Part shown: one piece after another, positions 26,271-35,400 of the stretch | Layout: each line of letters begins with the position of its first letter | Position numbering within the stretch: the stretch's first letter is position 1 | Virus record (IMG/VR): IMGVR_UViG_3300020438_000049 | Coordinates: 1 to 56,296 of that record | Reading direction: 5' to 3' (one strand) | From: a virus | DNA: 56,296 nt | Notes under the pieces: generated by a model | The model's database searches: none | Told to the model about the DNA's origin: nothing | Seen by the model: only the letters and a program-made list of their open reading frames with translations | Made by a program: the position numbers and the translations under genes

Positions 26271-27818
26271 TTAGAATTGCAAGATGACTTTAATATCTTC
26301 TTTTTGGTTTACAGATCTGTTTACAGATGGTCTGTTGTCAACGTAAATAATGTTTCCTGAATATCTTTTAACTTCAGGGGCAGAAATACCGTCGGTAAAA
26401 TCTTGACCAAGATTATATGTCCTATTATTTATAGAGGTGCTGAAACCGCTAAAGGAGGAGTCTATCTGTAAATTTGATCCAGTTGATGGAGTTATTACCA
26501 GAGTACCACCAGTAGAAGGACTGCTAGTAAATTCTAGTTGTTCATAACCATATGGTGCATCTGTTACAGCAGAACCAACTGTATTAAATCCAACCCTATC
26601 CTGCCAATACTTTAACACTCCTGTTGTTTGATCGTAATTAACTACTCTACCAGCAGCAGTAAGACCTGTACCTATTGTTTGAATAAAGGTGGCATCTGGA
26701 GTGAATGTAGCAGAACTATATCCAATACCAGTCAATCTAATTGCATTCAATGCACTTGCTTTATCTAATGTTAAAGGGAGTGTGCTGTTAGGTGCAAGAG
26801 GATTCTCTACTACACCAATTCTAGCAAACTGGTTATTAGTAATGAAATCAGGGTTTTCTGTATCATTCTCTAGTCTTGAATACATTAAAATATTAAATGC
26901 ACCAAGTTCACGATATATATCTGCACCATGACCACCTGATGGTGGAATAATAACATTAAATTCTGCAGGAGTAGTCGCAATAGGAACTCCACCTGCTGCT
27001 AAATCTAATGTACCGTAAGTATATCCAGAACCTTGACTAGATATCGTAACAGAATCTATTTTTAAATCATTATTGACAACAACTGTTGCTTCTGCACCAT
27101 TTCCATCACCATTGATAGGAACTCTTGTATATGATGTTGATATTGCTCCAACATTAACACCAGCATTTTGAACAGTAACTATCTTAACAGAACCGTCAAT
27201 TGCATTGTCTCTAACAGGAGCATTATCTGCAGAAGTACTCCATTCCTGTGGAACTGGAATAAAATCAGAAGTTTCAAATTTTATAATTTCATTCGGTTTA
27301 ATAGTAAAAAGATATTTCCAAATATATCCATCATTACTAGTTCCTGCGGATCTTGGTTCTAAATCAGTAAATGTTGGTTGATCTAATGAAATTTGTCCAT
27401 TTGGATAGTCTGGACTTGTGCCATTTTGTAGACACATATAGACTCGGTAATCATCATTTATAACATAATATGATGCATTATATAAATTAGTTGCCTTAGA
27501 TATTGCCGATGTATTTGACCTACTATAGTCATGACGATACATGTCATATTTTGTACCAGACTTCCAAATTCTTTTGGTTACAACCTGTCTAATATCTGCA
27601 TTGTTAATTTTCTTCATTGCAATCATAGTGTCATAATATGACCTCTCTTGATCGAATGAATCTTTTGGAGTAGGTGGATCAGTGTCCCAATTATTCTGAA
27701 CATCAGACGGATTAGGTAGACCTATAAAAGAATAGTAAGAATTTTCGCTACTAGCTACACCAGCAACAAAATTCTTTGCGTTTAATATTCTAATCTGATC
27801 GGTTATAATTGCAGACAT
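26271..27818 (-). CDS. gp8: gp8 baseplate wedge protein
   Basis: The 515 residues match T4 gp8 (334 residues) at both ends. The N-terminal part has SYYSFIGLPNPSD, TKRIWKSGTKYDMYRHDYS, YRVYMCLQNGTSPDYPNG and TSNDGYIWKYLFTIKPNEII (T4 DGYVWEYLFEIPPD). The last strand GNIIYVDNRPSVNRSVNQKE followed by DIKVILQF matches T4 GEMIYMENRPPIIMAMDQTE and INILFTF. The extra 180 residues lie in the middle and include a Gly-Tyr repeat (ISSQGSGYTYGTLDLA). Gp8 is a wedge component linking gp6, gp7 and gp10 in T4. CTAAATA lies 23 bases upstream, containing the stop of the protease gene. Confidence 0.93.
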   Translation of the reverse strand: MSAIITDQIRILNAKNFVAGVASSENSYYSFIGLPNPSDVQNNWDTDPPTPKDSFDQERSYYDTMIAMKKINNADIRQVVTKRIWKSGTKYDMYRHDYSRSNTSAISKATNLYNASYYVINDDYRVYMCLQNGTSPDYPNGQISLDQPTFTDLEPRSAGTSNDGYIWKYLFTIKPNEIIKFETSDFIPVPQEWSTSADNAPVRDNAIDGSVKIVTVQNAGVNVGAISTSYTRVPINGDGNGAEATVVVNNDLKIDSVTISSQGSGYTYGTLDLAAGGVPIATTPAEFNVIIPPSGGHGADIYRELGAFNILMYSRLENDTENPDFITNNQFARIGVVENPLAPNSTLPLTLDKASALNAIRLTGIGYSSATFTPDATFIQTIGTGLTAAGRVVNYDQTTGVLKYWQDRVGFNTVGSAVTDAPYGYEQLEFTSSPSTGGTLVITPSTGSNLQIDSSFSGFSTSINNRTYNLGQDFTDGISAPEVKRYSGNIIYVDNRPSVNRSVNQKEDIKVILQF

Positions 27819-27840
27819 TTTGACCGAGTTTTTATTTATT

Positions 27841-27847
27841 TATTTAG
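27841..27847 (-). promoter_or_regulatory. Late-promoter-like CTAAATA(AATAAATA) for gp8, containing a stop codon
   Basis: CTAAATA lies 23 bases before the gp8 ATG and extends into a tandem AATAAATAAA run. Its TAA (27846-27844) is the stop codon of the upstream protease-cupredoxin gene. Confidence 0.6.
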
Positions 27848-30800
27848 GAAGTTATAACGATGTTACCACGCATAGAGGCATGGTATTGGCAGTTATACCA
27901 ATAAGTACCTGGAGTGACACCTGCGGTATCCCAAACTACTACAGCATTTTGAGTGCCGTTATTAGTAAGTCCACTTGGAACTTCGGAAGGTGATGGTTGC
28001 CCAGTACCTTCCCTATTACTAATATAGAAAGGATGACCACTAGCAATTATGGTTAATTGCAACACATCTCCTGTCTTTATAGTAATCGTTGCATTATTTG
28101 CTTCTTGTACTGTTCCATTTCTATCATAACCTTCCTCTACGTGATACCAACCAGAACCACCATGTCCAATAGTAAAGTTCCACTGATAGGAATCAGGGAA
28201 TTGTTCTGTCTTAGTTATTACCTTTCTTGGTCTTGGATATGTAAGACCTCCATCAGTAATTGTAATAGTTCCAACCATTCCACCATGATATTGGCAGATA
28301 TAATAATAAGTTCCAGGAGAAGATGGAGTCCAAGTAACAGTTCCAGATTCAATACCATTGTTAGTTACACCATCTGCACCACTACCAGTACCAGTAGTAT
28401 TTGCTGTCTTAATCCAGAATGGATGTCCAGTAACACTAACATTGAATGTTAATGTATCTCCAACTCTAGCTTGTACTGATACATTATTTCCACTAATATT
28501 TCCACTACCATCAGTTCCATTAAGTACATATGCAGATGCACCAGAATTAGTTACTCCAATAGTATAATTCTTAGCATTCTTAGTTCTATTCTTCCAATTT
28601 TCATGTGGATATACTATAGCAGAATCAGGTCGTTTTTTCTCAAAGTAAAGATATCTATTATTACTATTAGCTAGATCTTTGTAATTTTGCGACCACAACG
28701 TCATTTTTGATACATTGGTTGAAGGGAAAGTCCTTGCAGTTGATGGATCAGACCACCATAAAATACGAACAGCACCACCACCTCCTCTACAAGATTGGTA
28801 ACCACCAGCTGTATATGTTCCTGCTCCACCACCATATAATCCACCAGCTCTACCATTTGGAGCACTTGCACTAACACTTGGAGTAGTACCACCAGAACCA
28901 CCGCCACCACCTGCTTGACTATTACCACCAACACCATTAGTTCCTTCACCATATATTCCTACTCCACCACCACCAGCACCTTGAGCAACTCCAGTTGACC
29001 ATCCACCGCCGCCACCGCCGCCACCTCCAGTACCATCTGCTCCCTGAGTGTTGCCATAATATCCACCCATTCCACCATTTCCTGAATATCCACCAGCACC
29101 ACCGCCTCCACCATTATCATTCGTGTTACCACTACCACCATTACCACCACCATCTCCTACATAAGTTCCACCAGTTCCACCATTGGCAGTATTTCTTCCA
29201 CCTTCACCATTAACAGTAGTCGAATTTATAAAATATGAATCTCCACCAGATAAATTGGCACTTCCTGCTCCAACTTCTACGGTATATGTCTGACCTGCTG
29301 TTACTGGGATATTATTTTTCCATCCCAATCCACCTCCACCAGCATTTCTATCCCCTCCACCAGCACCAATTACTACAGCAGACACCTGAGTTACGCCAGC
29401 AGGACACGTCCATGTATAGGTTCCTGCTGTTGTCCATTCTGCTTCACCATAACCTGCTGCAGAACCATCTGAAGAAACTTGATCTGCTTTTGCAAAATCT
29501 TTTATATGTTGTATTGCATCTTCCTGAGTCATATTTGGTTCTTGTTCTGCAAGACATGCAAGATATCCAGCAACTTGGGGACCAGACATACTAGTTCCAT
29601 CAATATCTGCTAGTTTAAAATTAGCATCTCTTGGATCATTTACTAGAGTTCCATATCCTTCTGTAGATGCAGTAGTATCAAAAACGGAAGAAATGATATT
29701 TGACCCTGGAGCGAAGATATCAACTCTTGCACCTATATTACTAAAACTGGATTTATATTCATCTTTAACATCACCAACAGAACCTACACATATTGCATTA
29801 GCATCTGCACCTGGACTTGATCCTTTAGAATGATAATATGTTGATGCACCAATTTGATAATAATTGTTAAAATCAGAACCAGTAGGTAAATCACACATCC
29901 AATAAGAGTTACCAGCAGAACTGACAACAATAATACCGTCATTTATAGCATCTTGTACATCAGCCCCAACAGAACTAACTCTTACAGGAACTCTGTACAA
30001 GGTAGTATTATATGGACAAGGAACTCCATTTGCTTCTAATATAACTTTTCTTTCAGCATCTGTTCCACTTACTGACGTACTAGTTCCTCTATAAACAACA
30101 TTCGTAATGCTATTAAGATCTGGACTACCTTGACTATAACCCCAACTGTGATTTGTTATGGTTGGATTTTTTCTTCCAGTTTTTGGATTAACACCCTTCC
30201 ATTTATGAAATTCTCTTAGATAATCAAAAAGATAAACTGCAAAAGAAGAATATGATGTACCAGATCGATTATTAACTAGGTCTGTACTAAATGCTATATT
30301 ATAAAGATTAGCGTCTCTTGCCCATCCTTGCGTATTACCTCCAGCAGTACCAGCAACGTGAGTTCCGTGATTACTTTGACCTGGATTACCATACCCAGTA
30401 GCACTGTAAGTATAAGTTTTTCCAGCAGCGTTACTATCACCTATATTAGCTGAATATTGAAACCAATCGATCTGATTCATTCTAGAACCAGTATTACTAA
30501 GAGGATTTACCCAAAACTCTGGGTGTTCATGATTTACATGACTATCTACGATTACAAGATCAACATTCTTTCCAGAAGAACCTGTTTGTATTGTATCATT
30601 GAGAACCATTTGCCCATCAACTCCCCAATTGGCAGTTTGGACACCATCAACAACTCTTTTTAATCCCCAGTTAAGATCACCACTAGAAAAAGTCGTGTTC
30701 TTTTGGAAATCACCACTTTGTGGACCCCAAAGAGGAGTTTCTTCTAAACCTCTTTCATTAGGTGCTAATTCTATATTGATTACATTTGGATGATCTTTTA

Positions 30801-30990
30801 ATTTACTTACGTCTAATTCACTTAACTTATAGTGTGTATTTCTACTAACATTTCTTCTGGCAAGACATTCTACTTCCCTATCTGGACAATATCCATCACT
30901 TCCAGAAGTTTCCATCTCATCATAAAAATTTCCCAAATCGCCATGCTCTCTAACAGTGACGATATATTCTCTCTTTATATCACTGAGCAT
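27844..30990 (-). CDS. Subtilisin-like (S8) protease fused to Gly-rich region and two cupredoxin domains
   Basis: The 1048-residue protein has four parts. Residues 1-80 resemble an I9-type propeptide (REYIVTVREHG, VSKLKDHPNVINIELAP). Residues about 105-510 are a peptidase S8 domain: VIVDSH (Asp149), NHGTHVAGTAGG (His208), VVSSAGNS (Asn361) and DGTSMSGPQVAGY (Ser467), a complete catalytic set. Residues about 518-743 form a Gly-rich adhesin-like domain opening TAGTYTWTCPAGVTQVSAVV. Residues about 815-912 and 930-1048 are two cupredoxin domains with ligand sets His856, Cys899, His902, Met905 and His986, Cys1034, His1037, Met1040. No signal peptide or membrane segment is seen. It sits among baseplate genes between a fibre-like gene and gp8, so it is probably virion-borne; that location is inference. 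Host-surface proteolysis, self-maturation and copper binding are possible roles. Confidence 0.9.
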   Translation of the reverse strand: MLSDIKREYIVTVREHGDLGNFYDEMETSGSDGYCPDREVECLARRNVSRNTHYKLSELDVSKLKDHPNVINIELAPNERGLEETPLWGPQSGDFQKNTTFSSGDLNWGLKRVVDGVQTANWGVDGQMVLNDTIQTGSSGKNVDLVIVDSHVNHEHPEFWVNPLSNTGSRMNQIDWFQYSANIGDSNAAGKTYTYSATGYGNPGQSNHGTHVAGTAGGNTQGWARDANLYNIAFSTDLVNNRSGTSYSSFAVYLFDYLREFHKWKGVNPKTGRKNPTITNHSWGYSQGSPDLNSITNVVYRGTSTSVSGTDAERKVILEANGVPCPYNTTLYRVPVRVSSVGADVQDAINDGIIVVSSAGNSYWMCDLPTGSDFNNYYQIGASTYYHSKGSSPGADANAICVGSVGDVKDEYKSSFSNIGARVDIFAPGSNIISSVFDTTASTEGYGTLVNDPRDANFKLADIDGTSMSGPQVAGYLACLAEQEPNMTQEDAIQHIKDFAKADQVSSDGSAAGYGEAEWTTAGTYTWTCPAGVTQVSAVVIGAGGGDRNAGGGGLGWKNNIPVTAGQTYTVEVGAGSANLSGGDSYFINSTTVNGEGGRNTANGGTGGTYVGDGGGNGGSGNTNDNGGGGGAGGYSGNGGMGGYYGNTQGADGTGGGGGGGGGWSTGVAQGAGGGGVGIYGEGTNGVGGNSQAGGGGGSGGTTPSVSASAPNGRAGGLYGGGAGTYTAGGYQSCRGGGGAVRILWWSDPSTARTFPSTNVSKMTLWSQNYKDLANSNNRYLYFEKKRPDSAIVYPHENWKNRTKNAKNYTIGVTNSGASAYVLNGTDGSGNISGNNVSVQARVGDTLTFNVSVTGHPFWIKTANTTGTGSGADGVTNNGIESGTVTWTPSSPGTYYYICQYHGGMVGTITITDGGLTYPRPRKVITKTEQFPDSYQWNFTIGHGGSGWYHVEEGYDRNGTVQEANNATITIKTGDVLQLTIIASGHPFYISNREGTGQPSPSEVPSGLTNNGTQNAVVVWDTAGVTPGTYWYNCQYHASMRGNIVITS

Positions 30991-30993
30991 CTA

Positions 30994-32421
30994 TCAAGCC
31001 TCCAACTGAACGATTGTTAGAGATACTGTAATGTTTGCTGTGGATGTCTCATTATTGCAAACCTTAACATATATTTTGTCTGATGGTGATACATCATTGT
31101 TCCATCCCATTATACCTGGACTCATTATGAACGTACTAACACCTGCTGTACTTGTATTAACTTCTGCAATTACACCAGAACCAGGTAGTGGGTCTGTTGT
31201 TACTTTTCGATCTGCGTCTGCTGTCATTGCTGCTTGATCAGTGTAAAGGACTACCCATGCAGCACTTGAAATACCTACTTTCTGCAACATCCAAGATTTC
31301 CTACCATCTAAGAACATAGTGTTTACAGTTGCACCAATACCAAGACCAGTTACTTGTTTGTTTATTGTTGCTCTTGTTGATAATCCAATACCAGAACTTG
31401 CAACACCTTCTAGATTTGATCCATCACCATAGAAAGAAGTACCAGTGATAGAACCAGAAGCACCTACATGCCCATTAACATCTATTCCTCCAGAAGTAGT
31501 TGTTAATCGTACATCATTCGCCTCATTTCCAGTATATCCATAATAAAGTTGTATATTTTGATCACTAGTATTTGTATTTTCTTTACACCTCAAATACCAG
31601 GAAGTTCCTCCTGCTGAATTACTAATATTGATATCTTTACCAGACATCAAATTAAGATCACTACTGTCTCCTGCTGATATTTGTAGGTTTTGGTGACGAG
31701 TACCGATTATTGCTGGACCACCTTGAGCCATGTATATCGAAAGGTTGCCAAAACTGGGACTATCTCCCCACCACGCTTTGGAAGATTCTCCCCCAACCAC
31801 ATTTGTTCTAAACCAAAGAACATTGTCTGATTTATCCCATTCTATGTTTCGCCCTTGACCTAAGAAAGTAACATCATCTGAAAGAGTTGTTATCCCACCC
31901 AAATAAGTAGGACCATTAACTGTTAATGCAATACCAGCAGAAGAACTAATAGTATTGATACCAACTATTTTCGATGTACTAATACCTGTAGCATCACCTG
32001 TCCATCTACCAGCACCACCTAGACCAGTAAGACTTGAACCATCACCAAAGTAAGTAACAACACCAGTACCAGCAGTTACGATACCAGCATGAATATAAAC
32101 GTTTCCATGAACAACCGCATCTGACTTAACTGTTGCAATTCCTGTTATAGACGCACCACCACCAACTCTTATATCTCCACCATTTACATTAACTGATCCA
32201 TTAAATGTTGCAATATTAACATCACCCGTACTTTCTCCAGCACCAACCTGCAATTTACCAGCAACTAACTGACTAGTTCCTGTAGAACCCAAATTAGTTC
32301 CATCGCCAAGATAGGTATAAACCTCATCAAAATTGGCATTCGATTTAGTACCAGCTTGATTCAGGGTATCACCAGTACCATCATTCGCACTTGTTCCTGT
32401 TGATATACCTAGTTTGGCCAT
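30994..32421 (-). CDS. Fibre-like virion protein (475 residues)
   Basis: The N-terminus MAKLGISTGTSANDGTGDTL followed by GTKSNANFDEVYTYLGDG is the short attachment motif found at the start of many T4-like short fibre and fibre-head proteins. Two YFGDGSSLTGL / FYGDGSNLEGV elements and repeated short Gly/Val/Asn beta segments (residues about 50-350) suggest a trimeric fibrous shaft. The C-terminal 120 residues (RKSWMLQKVGISSAAWVVLY, DPLPGSGVIAEVNTSTAGVS, IMGWNNDVSPSDKIYVKVCN) form a distinct globular tip. It may be the short fibre or attachment protein. It lies three bases before the protease gene and is probably co-translated. CTAAATA lies 23 bases upstream. Confidence 0.83.
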   Translation of the reverse strand: MAKLGISTGTSANDGTGDTLNQAGTKSNANFDEVYTYLGDGTNLGSTGTSQLVAGKLQVGAGESTGDVNIATFNGSVNVNGGDIRVGGGASITGIATVKSDAVVHGNVYIHAGIVTAGTGVVTYFGDGSSLTGLGGAGRWTGDATGISTSKIVGINTISSSAGIALTVNGPTYLGGITTLSDDVTFLGQGRNIEWDKSDNVLWFRTNVVGGESSKAWWGDSPSFGNLSIYMAQGGPAIIGTRHQNLQISAGDSSDLNLMSGKDINISNSAGGTSWYLRCKENTNTSDQNIQLYYGYTGNEANDVRLTTTSGGIDVNGHVGASGSITGTSFYGDGSNLEGVASSGIGLSTRATINKQVTGLGIGATVNTMFLDGRKSWMLQKVGISSAAWVVLYTDQAAMTADADRKVTTDPLPGSGVIAEVNTSTAGVSTFIMSPGIMGWNNDVSPSDKIYVKVCNNETSTANITVSLTIVQLEA

Positions 32422-32443
32422 CCTTATTCCCTAGTTTATAAAG

Positions 32444-32450
32444 TATTTAG
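32444..32450 (-). promoter_or_regulatory. Late-promoter-like CTAAATA for the fibre gene, containing a stop codon
   Basis: CTAAATA lies 23 bases before the ATG. Its TAA (32449-32447) is the stop codon of the 5150-residue gene. Confidence 0.55.
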
Positions 32451-35400
32451 ACTATGTAATTGATTGATCTCAAAGGTTCAAATCTTCTTACGATAGAAGA
32501 AGTGTGAATACCTGTAGCAGATGTAGAAGTCTCTCCCACACCAATACCATTGCCACCATAGAATTTGTAACTGTTTTGTAATTTAGATTTGGTTTGTAAC
32601 TTACCCCAACTATAATCACCAATTCCTATAGGAGTCTCGATAGTACCAACATAGGAATTACCAGACCCAACTACAGAGTTGTCCATAGTATATATCTCAC
32701 TATCAAATGTGATTCCTGTAGAGTCAAAGGTAATTGTAGATAATCCAGTAATTCTAGAACCTACTCTTCTTACCATTGTTACTCCAACACCAGGAATATT
32801 AACTGTCTTATTCTCAACACTACCTACAACGTAGATGTTATTGACAAATTCAGTTCCTATTGCAACCACAGTATCATTAAGATCATATGATCTTATTAGA
32901 GTATGTGCTACACCAACTGTAGAGTTCTTAACAACAAAGAAATCACCTTGCTGTATCTGACTCAATGTAATAGCAGATCCTACTATGGATGCATCACGTA
33001 AATCAGAACCGTATGGAATATGGAAGTCAAATAACATAGTATCACTGTTAGCAATAGTTGTAGTACCAAATCCAACAATTACTCCAGAATCACCTGCGAA
33101 CCAGTTAATTGGTTTTGTTTCTTCAGTTAATGTTGGTGGAGAAATAAGAACCTGTGGTATAGAAGTATATCCTTCACCATTGTAAGTAATAGAAACAGCA
33201 GAAATAGATCCTGTGTTGTTTACCGTTGCAGTAGCAAGAGCAGTAGATCCAATTCCAATAGGATTTTGAATAGAAACTGTAGGAGCAGTAGTATATCCTA
33301 CACCACCATCAGTAACTGTAATTGAAATTATTCCATCACCAGAAACTGTTGCTGTAGCACTTGCACCAACTTGAGTTTCCATATCAACGAAAGTAACTTT
33401 CTTCTGGAATAGCAAGTATGGATCAACATTATTCTCATTCTTACCATCAAACAATGGTCTTAAGTTGTCAACATATATTTCAGTAGATCCAGCAGAAATT
33501 GCTTTAGTTATGTAAGCAGTTGGTGAAATAACTGGTTCATACAATTCTCTTGCCTTACCTACCTCAGTTTCATCAATAATCATATCAGCAGTTTGACGAC
33601 ACCAAGTAACTGGACGTAGTAAATTAGAATCACTAACGTTTCCTGGACCTGTATATGGATCTGTTTCAGCAGTGTCTATTGATAAGATGTTAGTAGCAAT
33701 CCTTTCGTCTTCTTCTAGACTCCAATGCTGACCTCTTTCAACATCGTTATCAATTTCTAATGTGTCTCCACGTTTTACAGTATCAATTATGTTTCTAAAG
33801 ACAACATCAACATCACCACTTCCCTTATAGAATAGGATCTTAGACGTATCACCTTTCTTAGGTGCTTCACCAAAGGTAATTACACTACCACCGTCAAATC
33901 TAAATCCTTTACCAGGAACCTGTAATATATCATTGACAAATACTAATAGTGTATCTTCAACATTGATATTAGATCCTTCTGAAGATTTAATAGCAATGAG
34001 GTTACCACCAACTTTTATTGGGAAGTTAATTCTATTAGCATCAAATAGATGATCAACATTGTCTAAGGTTTGTAACATACCCATAGACCAACCATTAAAT
34101 TCGTCAGTGAATATATCTTGAACAGTAAGTTGGAATTCTTCAAAGTTAGATGTTGTTGGAATACCTAAAGTACCACCAGAGGAAACAGTCAATTTCTCAC
34201 CAACACCATAGCGATATCCACTATTTTTAATAGAGAAGCTAATAATACTAGAACCTTGTCCGACAATAATATCAGCAGTAGCATATGTTCCAACACCTGC
34301 AGCAGCAGATCCACTGTAAACCAATGGAATATTAGAATACGAAAGTGGTTGGTCGATTACAACATCTAAGAATGGATCAACCTTACCACCTCTTGCATAG
34401 TTGTGATGTCTGGTTGATAATCCACTATTAACTTCAAATGTAGTACTATCAAGTACCTTAACAACCACACTACCGTCAATAGCAGGATCAGCACCACTAG
34501 GTGAAAGGTTCTTTGCTCTAGGAGCAACAATTGCTTGCTGAACTTTACCACCTGAACTATAGAATGTTGGTACTGTAGAAACTCCGATATTAACAGAAAT
34601 AACAGTTGATCCAACACTAACTGCATTTGCTACAGTTCCACCAACATATGTGTGATTATAGTTACCACCACTCTTAACAGCACCAGCAGTTGCACTGATG
34701 AATGTATGTGGATAGTTATGACTAATAGGACCAGGATTTACTGGATCATTAACATTGATTAGAATAGTAGTTGTAGTAACTGATAGAATCTTTATCGAAG
34801 TATTGTATACGTAATCAGCACCACTACTAGTATTAGCACCAGATGCACGAGGATATGTTCTATTCTGTACCCCACCATTATTGCATGAGAAGTTTAATGA
34901 ATTAGCAGCAAGTCTAATACTTGTACCTGCAGTTAGAGTATGGAGACCAATTGTTAGTTCCATTTCTCCTGATTCGGGATTATATGTTGCAGCACTCACA
35001 TTATGAGCAACTTCTGGAGTTGTTCCAACATTTAATGTAATTGTACCAGCAGATTGATTAGAACTACTAATTTTAACAAACTTATCATGTATAGGATCAG
35101 TTAGTCTTGGATAAGGATGGTTAGTAGCATTACTATCCATCGCACAAGTGAATACTAATGAATTAGTTTTAATCTTGACCGAATCATCTATTTTTAATCC
35201 ATGATTAGCACCAATTGTTAAAACTAAGTTACCATTAGATGGTATGTAAGTTGCATTAGTGACGTTATGTTGAACTAAAGTTCCAATACCGATAACATCT
35301 ACACCATTGTAATTCTTATCTGGTTTTCTTGGATACTTATGTTGTGTAGCATTTCCATCCTTAGTACATGTGAATGTTAAGGACTCTTTTGCTATCTTAA

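Noticed and set aside
28995-29594. Plus-strand His/Leu-rich frames, resembling metal-binding proteins
   Set aside because: They are complements of the Gly-rich codons of the protease protein; the composition is an artefact of GGN codons read in reverse.
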